NCBI GenBank assembly: GCA_003117195.1 | Contig: BDSI01000027.1 | Location: 496,001 to 560,000, forward strand | DNA: 64,000 bases | Direction of reading: 5' to 3' | Origin: Eudorina sp. 2006-703-Eu-15 | Lineage: Eukaryota > Chlorophyta > Chlorophyceae > Chlamydomonadales > Volvocaceae | Shown: positions 48,277 to 64,000 of the stretch, piece after piece | Layout of the letters: each line of letters opens with the position of its first letter | Position numbering within the stretch: the first letter of the stretch is position 1 | The notes under the pieces: generated by a model | What the model was told of the DNA's origin: nothing | Database searches by the model: none | The model's input: only the letters and a program-made list of their open reading frames with translations | Made by a program: the position numbers and the translations under genes

Positions 48277-49575
48277 CTAATCTTGGCGACCCTGTCGTGC
48301 TGTCACTGCAGGTCACTGCATGTTACACGATTACTTCGTGCCCAGCCGTATATAAATCCATCCTACTCACCGCTGCCTTGCTTCCTGACGTAGTTCCTGT
48401 TTATGTATTGGTCGTGGCGGTCACACGCGGCCCTTCTGCTAGAGGGACACACCGAACGGTTTTCAGGCACGCTACCCCTCGCTACCCGTGGTAAATCCAA
48501 ATCTACATCAGCATGCCACGCTCTTGTTTGCTAATTAACGTAAAATGACCTGTGCAATAGAATCACGCAGTGGGTCTGTGATTTCTAGCGTTGCCTCGCA
48601 GACAGTATCTGGCGGCTCCTTGCAGCTTCCCACACACACCCCTTTCTTTGCTTTGCGCCCGCATACGCGGTTGCCCCAATCTCTCCATCACCTGCTACAA
48701 TTGCCGCTAGATTCCGACTGGCTTACAAGTCGGTAAGTCGGTAGTCCTCCTCGCATTGGGTGACGGTTGTGGCTGGTTGTGGCGCCGAAGTCATGTTTTG
48801 CTGTTGCTGCGCCTTTGCGTTGCCTCGGCCTCACCTTCTCGTAAGTATATTGCAGGCTTCACTGGTAATTTGGTCGGGGTTTTTGACTACACACACTTGT
48901 CCCGTGTGGTCATCTCTGCCAGTTGTCCTGCACTGCCCGCCAGACTTGCCATTGTGTGGGCTGCTCAGGGCTGCTCAACCACACACAAGGTGTTTTCTCT
49001 TGGCATGTAGAGACGGGTTAAATTCAGCAGAAGCAGAGGTGATCAGGAAAGGTGGTGACTTCGTATTCACACCCTCTAGTTGTGGCTCTGGTCGGGGCCT
49101 GTTGGGGTCATTAGCGGTGGACGGTGATCATTGCAAGCGTCCGGAAGCTCTCGGCAGGGCAATACGGGGCCATGGCAACACTGGGGCCATGTCAGCAGCT
49201 GGGCTGTGAAGCCTCTGCAAGCGACGCAAGTTGGGCACCGAGTGCGGTACCTCACTTTGGCATTGCACGAGGAGTGCTTCTGGCGGTGTTGCTTCTGCTT
49301 CTGGAGCGGGAGAGGCCGGAAATGATGGTGCGGATGCCGCAGGGTATCCCAACGCTCGGGGTTGCTGCGTGTTGGCGCCCTCCGAGGTCGGCCCCGCGCC
49401 TAGCATCACCAGGTCTCAGTTGCGGGTTGTACGTCGGGGCTGGGGAATGCGACGAGGAGAGGTGAACGGAAAGAGCAAGATGCTGTCAAGCTGTCGAACG
49501 TGGATTTCAGTATTTGTTGGGAGGAGGAAGAGGCGGTGCTAGGTAAAAAGACGCCGTGTGATCAGCGGCGGCCAT

Positions 49576-49613
49576 CGGGAATGCAGACCCAGTACCGGGA
49601 ATGCAGACCCAGT
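49576..49613. repeat. Two-copy 20-base direct repeat
   Basis: Two adjacent copies starting at 49576 and 49596 share CGGGAATGCAGACCCAGT exactly. Non-coding context. Confidence 0.85.
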
Positions 49614-50005
49614 CGGTACTCGTCCTTGCTCTCCCGACGGCCCTCCTTGGCTGGCATGCATTCACTTGGTGTATTGTAACAACAAATTGGGGGCGTCCTG
49701 TCCTCCTCTTATCCTGTCACGTTGCATGACCTATCGTGCCTCTAATCGCTTGCATGCCAATGCGCCCACAAAGGAACAAGCTCGGCTCGTGTTGCCAGGT
49801 GCTGCCACACGAACAGCAGCCAGCCGACAACCCAATACAACGTACTGACCAAAAGTGCTCCGGGACAAACCACCATGAGTACCTGACAGTCACAGCAGCA
49901 GCGCAACAACAAAAAGACATGACCCTGACAACTCTTCTTCATCATATCTTCAATGGGAAAACGGGGGCAGGCGTTGAGGTCAACACGTTGATATGATTTA
50001 TTATG

Positions 50006-50010
50006 TTACA
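50006..50010 (-). terminator. TGTAA poly(A) signal of the predicted chloroplast protein gene
   Basis: TTACA on the plus strand, about 250 bases past the minus-strand stop at 50256; typical spacing. Confidence 0.65.
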
Positions 50011-50255
50011 GTATTGTCCAAAATAACTGGGACACTCCGACAAAAACCGAGCACCTTAAACCCACGGACCTAACATGTCGAGGTGCACTTCAATAACGCG
50101 CGCCGACGTCCGGATACCTCCTCACACAAATCTATCCCTGCCAACGCAAACCCCGGAGTCACCGTGTGATCCGATATGCAAAAGCGCGAAACGAAAAGGT
50201 CATCCTGTAAAAACTGACGGGAAATCCTCTCCTGGTAGGTAACCTCCGGGTTGGG

Positions 50256-52145
50256 TTAATACCCGCCCGCCACCTGGTCGCGCGCGAGCTGTAGCTGATC
50301 CTTGGGTACCAACTGCAAGAGCTCACTCAGTTTAGTTTGTGCTGCCTGCAGTGCCGACAAGCTGAAATTTGCATACTGCGCATTTTGTGCGCCGCTGATC
50401 GCCTTCGTCGGCATGGCATCGAAGTACTGCTGGTAGTCCAGACTGCAGGAACCAGCGTGCAAAAGGAAACAGCGCAAGTCAGAGGAGTAATGATACCTGC
50501 TCGCGTTGACCAGTAAAAGCGCAAACGGAGCACGTACTCTCGTAGCACCCAACGCTTGTGGTCGTATACCACGATTACAGCCTTGCAGCCCCACATCAAC
50601 CATGCCAGCCCTACTTGGTGAACGACACACGTTAAATGCATGACCCAAAACTTGAAAGACATGCATTCACAGTGCACAGGCACAGCGTACCCGCTGCTCC
50701 TCCCCTGCCAATTGAACGTTGAACAACAACAACTGAAAAACGCTCCCCGCCTCCCGTACTTCCTACGCCCGCGCCGTACCTCCGAAGATACTCGTACAAA
50801 TCCGCCGACAGTTCCTGCACGCGTGTCGCGGTACGCGCCTCCGGGGTCAGGGCGATGATGGCGTCGAGGTTTTGGCGGACATTGTTGGGCGGCCCCTCGA
50901 TTCGTGACAGCGCCTGCCGCAGCTGATCCCAGTTGGCGTCTTCGATGATTGTCCGGCACTCAACCAGCAGCTCCTACGCGGATTTTGGTAATCCGGTGTT
51001 AGCTCAAAACCTCAAAGAACATCCGGGGGCCGCTTTGAGATCGCAATTCCTGCACTGGATCTCAGCAACGGTCTCGCGGTTGGGCCAGACTGTTCCCTTG
51101 TAAGCCTCTGATGCTCGGCCTGTCAAACCCTAAACTCCAACACTCGTACCTGGATGCGGAGTAGCGGCACCAGGTAGAAGTACATGGGCTTGCTTGGCTT
51201 GGGCCGCAACGCCTCAGTTGGGACCAACGCAAACGCGCCGAGCCCGAGCGCCAGCACACCGCCGATGAGCAGTCGCCGCTGAGGGTACGATCAGCAGGTC
51301 AATGTACGAGTTCAAGCGGTGCACAGGCTTAATGCCAGTTTACTATTCACCCGGTCTACGCATGTCAAAGGCGGTTGCATCGCGCTCTCCACTCGGTACG
51401 GCTGACCCAAATCCATGCAGGCGCCGAGTGTACGGTAGTTATTCCCCGTCGCACGCAACGCAGGTGCGCAACAACAAGCAGTCAAATGAAAGGGTATACT
51501 TCCGTCGTTCACCTGAACTGTCGCCTTGTACTCCGGTTCCTCGGTGGAGGCGTCCTCCTCACGCACGCCGGCAGGGCCACTGAAAAACTCCACGTCTTTC
51601 TCTGACAGCCACGCAGTCCGAGGACCCCCTACACCATAGACCATGGTCCAGTAACAGTTACCACGCGAACATTGCGAAGAATAAACGGCTTCCACGCATG
51701 CAGCTCAACTATGACCATACCTCCGAAGAGAGTCTCACGATTGTCGACCGAGTCGATGCGCACTGGCTTGCCCGCCGTTTCCACTGGATCCTGGGTGCCC
51801 TGTAACCATGTTTGAAGCACCCGCGCACTTGCTGCTCACACGGAAACTAAATGCGTACGAGGCACAGCCCGTTCTGTCTGGCCATAGCTCTCTACGCACA
51901 GTTGTGGCTTAACGTACACCAGTGCATACCTTGGCTGCTTGCGCTGCAGCAAGTTCTTTCCGCAAGCGAGCGGCTTCCTCCTCAGCTGCTTTTAACCTGG
52001 CGAGCACGTCCTCCCCAAGTGCGCCCGGAGGCTCGGGAGCGGCCTTCAATTTATGTGATATGAAACGGCCATTTGTGCCAGTCTTGACATGTGTTTGGAA
52101 CGGGCACCGGCCCCGAAGGGAACACGTTTTGAGGGTGTGTTGCAT
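50256..52145 (-). CDS. Predicted chloroplast/thylakoid protein, unidentified family
   Basis: Six exons join in frame to 306 aa: 52145-51930, 51799-51721, 51628-51513, 51278-51150, 50973-50780, 50442-50256. Residues 1-40 are basic and Ser/Thr-containing with almost no acidic residue, like an algal chloroplast transit peptide. A short charged coiled coil follows (LARLKAAEEEAARLRKELAA), then an acidic Pro/Glu segment. Exon 4 starts with a twin-arginine stretch before a hydrophobic segment (RRLLIGGVLALGLGAFALV), which is either a thylakoid-lumen Tat-type signal or a single membrane anchor. After it the protein is helical, with LLVECRTIIEDANWDQLRQALS, SADLYEYL, and a C-terminal helical pair around FSLSALQAAQTKLSELL. 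This layout recalls plant thylakoid proteins with PsbQ-like helical bundles, but I cannot name the family. Its start lies 186 bases from the next gene, divergently. Confidence 0.78.
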
Positions 52146-52330
52146 TGAGTACAATATGTTACTGGAATATAAATGATTGGTTAAATTGTGAATTCAGGAT
52201 GGTGGACATTTCAAGCAAAGGCAGGTAGTACGCTGCAAGCACGTACACAGCTGGTGCTCCCGCAACCGCCTGAAAGAGGATAGACAGCTAGACCAAATAT
52301 GCAATTTGTACTTCTATATAAATTTCGTGT
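52146..52330. promoter_or_regulatory. Shared divergent promoter region
   Basis: Only 185 bases separate the start codon of the minus-strand predicted chloroplast protein from the first start codon of the plus-strand cysteinyl-tRNA synthetase. The stretch is AT-rich compared with both genes and includes a CCAAT box (ATTGG on the plus strand near 52174) facing the minus-strand gene. A bidirectional promoter is likely. Confidence 0.6.
52315..52322 (+). promoter_or_regulatory. TATA-box-like element TATATAAA
   Basis: A perfect TATATAAA on the plus strand, eight bases before ATG 52331. A transcript started about 25-30 bases downstream of it would miss that ATG and begin translation at the in-frame ATG 52469. 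Confidence 0.55.
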
Positions 52331-60555
<8,225 letters not shown>

Positions 60556-62425
60556 AGTGGCGAAGCCCAACGGCGGCGCTGCGAGGTTTTGTTGTCTGCT
60601 CGCCAGTGACGTCGTCCGTGCCGCAGCTCGGTTGTCTGACTCACCGGGAGGTGACGGTGGGACGGGCGAGTAGCCAGTGTTTGGGCGAGGGTGCTCTGGA
60701 AACTCTCGACGGGACTCGACGGGATTCTCTATGGCGCGGGCGGTTATCCGGTGCGCCGGTGCTTGGATGCAGCCGCAAGGGACAATCGGGGCAATCAAGA
60801 GTCCATGTCAAGCGCAATGTGTGGGACCCATGGTTTGCTGCTGCGGGTTGATACCCATATGTGTGGGGTGGAGGAAGGTATTCGCGGTGGGAACGGAGGC
60901 TCGCGTTGAGGGCTTGAGGCTATCAGGACCGGGGGACCTGGGTCCTGAAGATTGCTAGTGATTTAATGCCTTCGGGCGGCCGCGGCTTTTTTTGGCAATC
61001 GCGTGTGGTAATGGGCTGTCTGCTGGGCGGGTTGGTGGGAGTTGTGGCACGCCGCCGCGTTGTGTGTGCCACATATGAAGGTGGGTCAGCGGCGATGGAC
61101 AAGGCAGCCAGTTCCGTGGATTGTGCACGGAGGCGAGGCAGCGTGGCAGTATGAGACGTTTGTCACGCTGGGTGGTAATGTGATGATTTGTTGACCGCCA
61201 CGTAAGGCGAGACTGTCTGACGGGATGTATGCGCACTTGTTTTACTGCAAGCTGCTTGTTTGTGTGTGGAGCTCACCTCCGGTGGGGAGCTCTGAATAGA
61301 GGGGCGCTTGCAGCTATCAATGTCAATGTCGGGATGGTTTCGGAGGACTGAAGATGCATGTGTGAGCAAGAAGAGCGGTGGTGGAGTGCAGTGAATGTGG
61401 TGTAGCTGACTGGGCCTGTGGCAGTAGGCTGCCGGGTATGCGTCGGTTAGCCGATTCAGCTGGGTCGTTTCGCACTGCCCCGTACTGCCACGCTTGTGTG
61501 CGGCCGTGACAGTCCCGATGTGCTCGCTTGGGGCGGTGGCTTTGCACCACCTTTCCTCCCAAGTCCTTACCGATGATGGTGCTTAGTATGTCCGCTTCTG
61601 TTGAACACCTTTCGGGGGCAGGCAGGGCGGGAACATCAGTGTGCGTCTGCTACAAATAAACATGCTGACTAGGCGTTGAGTGAGGGGTGTTTCGTGTTTA
61701 GCCGTGAGGCGGAGGATAGGAGTGTGTGGCGCCAGGTCTATGCCAGAGGGGTCGGGTTCTTGGGTGCCGATTTTTCCGCCGGCACGCTCCTCAACATGAG
61801 ACCTGATTTCTGTATGTTTGAGGCGCTGTGCGGGCGACAATGGTGCCGAGGTGTGACGGCGAACGGCCCGAACTATGCACATATGTCAAGAGTTTGGACC
61901 GAAAGCGGCTGTGGACCGAAAGCGGCCGTCTGGTAGACGTGTCGGATCTTTTGATTGCACCCCTGTCCACCGTTTGTACGGCGCTATCGGTTGCAACCAG
62001 GCTGTGTCACTGTCTCGCAATCTTCTGCTGTTGGCACACAATGGCGTCCATTTATGGCCGATGCACGCCAGCCCGCGGACGTGGATTGTGTCAGTGCCGG
62101 AGTCATTGTCTCACAATCTTCGAGGGCACAGTTGGCAGTGGTGGGTCGAGCTTCATAATGGTGTCCATTTACGGTCGATGCAAGCAAGCTCGCGGACGTT
62201 TGCGTTTCAGAATTGTGTCGGTTCCGGAGCGACGGCTTGACGAGCAAGGCCAGAGAAACTGCAAGAAATTCGGTCAGATGCATCACATGGAAAGTGACTC
62301 ATTCTATAAAGCTGATGGTTTAGGCTGGTGGATAAATGTCGTGGCATTTCCTCAGCTCGCAACAACTACGAGGAAAACTTCCAACCCAAGCAAGTAAACG
62401 AAGGGTTTTAAACACAATACTCAAC
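60556..62425. other. Spacer between the cysteinyl-tRNA synthetase and TatD genes
   Basis: No convincing coding exon. The left part is the 3' side of the synthetase gene; I found no TGTAA near its stop. The right part should contain the TatD promoter. A degenerate tandem duplication lies at about 62000-62235. Confidence 0.5.
62000..62235. repeat. Degenerate tandem duplication of about 120 bases
   Basis: Two adjacent units share, in order, GTCTC(G/A)CAATCTTC, then ATGGxGTCCATTTA, GGxCGATGCA, then GCxCGCGGACGT, and GTGTC then CCGGAG. They are similar but not identical, so the duplication is not recent. They lie shortly upstream of the TatD gene. Confidence 0.7.
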
Positions 62426-63776
62426 ATGACAACTTCTGGAACTCCAGCACATACAGCTATGACTGATGCAAGCTCGCAACGTTCGGACAAAAGAACGGGT
62501 CAAGGTGCTGCCGCGCAAGTGAATGCAGGGCGACACCCAACCCAGGGTCAACTTGCCGAGGCGATTGCGTTTCCATCTCCAGTACCCGTTGTGGATATAG
62601 GCGTTAATCTATTGGATCGCTCGTTTCATTCGGTGAGACAGTAATCCAAGCCCCCCTTCCAGGCCTGGGTCGGCCCGGTAACCAGCAGGATACCTGACCC
62701 CCACCCACTTTTTTAGTGCTGCGTACAGCAGGTCAATAAGCCTCAGGGTCAGCCACGAGGGTAATCGGCAGTCTTCGCCTCTCACGCCCATCTCACCCAC
62801 CATACTGTTCCCGCACTCATTTCCTCAAGGCAGGGCCCAGCTGCCCCAACCGCGTTTTTGGACAGCTGCACCCCATTGATAACGGTCCCCGCGCTAATGG
62901 CCCCCGCCCTCATGCCATGCCCAATCCTCCTCCTACCGGGCCGGCATGCGGTCTCTCAGCCGCAACAAATTTTACGCTGCTGCGGGTCTCCATTTCATCA
63001 CACCCTCCCATTGACTCCTCCCTGGCCTCTGTGCCCGCCGCCTCATCCCTCATTTGCCCCATATCAGGACCTTCCCGACGTGCTACAGCGGGCTCGTAAC
63101 GCCAACGTGCAGTGCATGGTGGTGACGGGCACTTGCGTGCGCACCTCCACAGCGGCCGCCCAGCTGTGTGACTATCACCGGGACTCCTACCCGCTGTACT
63201 TCACCGCCGGGGTGCACCCGCACAACGCCAAGGTGTGGACACGGGTGTGGGTGCGTGCACATCCCCAACGCACAACCCAACCCAACACACAACACACAGC
63301 AAAGCTGTGGTGTTAAGCAGCCGGATTCAAGCCACCCAGTTCACCCAGACAAGACCAAGCATGGGAGGATGCGGGAAACAAGCAGACCCCGGCGGCGCAT
63401 GTCCCCCGGGAGTCTCGCCTGCAATGGACGGGAACACGAAGCGCGCTTGGTGGCCCGGCTGGCACCCGCATGCACTGTTTGCCATGAGCGTGCCCGACTA
63501 GGCTCGTGCTTGCAGCTTGATGCAGGCCAGGACGGTGTCGACCATGCCTGCCTAAGGTTGTTACTCAGGCTTTCATTTTCATTTCGGAATACGGGTGGGG
63601 ATCGATACTGCCTCCACATGTTGCCTAGCTCCCCCGCAATGCCCAACCCCACCCCGCAGCAATGCAACGCTGCGACCATCCAGGAGCTGAGGGGGCTGTC
63701 CGCGCATCCTCGCTGTGTTGCCATCGGCGAGTGCGGACTGGATTTCAACCGCAACTTCAGTCCGCCAGACGTGCAG
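62426..63776 (+). CDS. TatD-type metal-dependent deoxyribonuclease, 5' part
   Basis: Three exons fall in the window: 62426-62632, 63068-63232 and 63660-63776; all joins are phase 0 and the next donor (GTGCGG) follows 63776. The gene continues past the window end. A 49-residue Ser/Thr/Gln-rich leader with few acidic residues precedes the domain and may be an organelle signal. Domain motifs: VVDIGVNLLDRSF (first strand), LPDVLQRARNANVQCMVVTG, YFTAGVHPHNAK with the metal-binding HPH, and VAIGECGLDFNRNFSPPDVQ with the metal-binding Glu of GECGLD. The NL form of the first strand, instead of HxH, is typical of the eukaryotic TATDN1-like branch. These enzymes are 3'-5' exonucleases or endonucleases linked to DNA repair or apoptosis-like DNA breakdown. 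The missing half would carry the remaining His and Asp ligands. Confidence 0.9.
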
Positions 63777-64000
63777 GTGCGGCAGCCCTGCGAGGGGCAC
63801 ATCAGGTTCCCGCCGAGCAGCACCAGCGCCCCGACGCCGGGGCTACAACGGGCGCTCTTACCCGCGCCAAGGCCGCGGGCCGATGGACGCGAACGAGGGC
63901 TTAAACACGGTAGCACATCCCCATAGCCGCAATGAGGATCCTGTATTGACTCAGATTTCCCCGTTTGGTTGTATCATTTGGTGACCGGGTAGCGGTGAAG

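Larger units (their letters stand above)
45375..50255. other. 4.9 kb region without a convincing gene
   Basis: The left end should hold the JmjC promoter. About 45700-46850 is clearly AT-richer than the rest of the window and has only short frames with no recognisable family. About 47270-47750 is full of GCTGCTG/CAGCAG triplet runs. A minus-strand open frame of 292 codons spans 48276-47398 and is listed separately. The right end is the 3' side of the minus-strand gene that stops at 50256. Confidence 0.5.

Overview
The window looks like nuclear DNA of a green alga, most likely a Chlamydomonadales (volvocine-type) species. Genes are cut into many short exons by mostly GT-AG introns, coding sequence is GC-rich, and several genes are followed by the green-algal poly(A) signal TGTAA. 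The gene set also fits: a predicted chloroplast/thylakoid protein, a CDKL-type kinase of the kind linked to cilium length in this group, a UDP-xylose synthase and a eukaryotic cysteinyl-tRNA synthetase. I saw no rRNA, tRNA or CRISPR array. Exons were joined by hand from splice sites and reading-frame continuity.

Layout. (1) 739-5477 (+): hnRNP Q/R-like protein with three RRMs and a long RGG/YGG tail, 15 exons. (2) 7007-14471 (-): ABCG half-transporter, 16 exons, convergent with gene 1. (3) 14472-19064: gene-poor, with a decayed fragment that resembles the C-terminal end of a retroelement reverse transcriptase (17880-18191, -). (4) 19065-20900 (+): UDP-glucuronate decarboxylase (UDP-xylose synthase), 6 exons. 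(5) 21953-24297 (-): coiled-coil/IQ-motif protein; one exon junction does not close. (6) 26451-30998 (-): CDKL-family kinase with an extra C-terminal tail of about 800 residues. (7) 33088-45374 (-): very large JmjN/JmjC/C5HC2 protein whose JmjC centre lacks the first iron-binding histidine. (8) 45375-50255: about 4.9 kb without a convincing gene, partly AT-rich. (9) 50256-52145 (-): predicted chloroplast/thylakoid protein of unidentified family, arranged head to head with (10) 52331-60555 (+): cysteinyl-tRNA synthetase, 16 exons, with a tandem duplicated exon and two candidate start codons. (11) 62426 onward (+): TatD-type nuclease, cut by the window end.

Neighbouring genes do not form a pathway; they are independent eukaryotic transcription units. 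The most interesting points are the probable pseudo-demethylase at 33-45 kb, the duplicated in-frame exon of the cysteinyl-tRNA synthetase with a possible alternative-promoter route to dual targeting, a split paired-cysteine motif ahead of the JmjN domain, and short dispersed repeats shared between distant places in the window.
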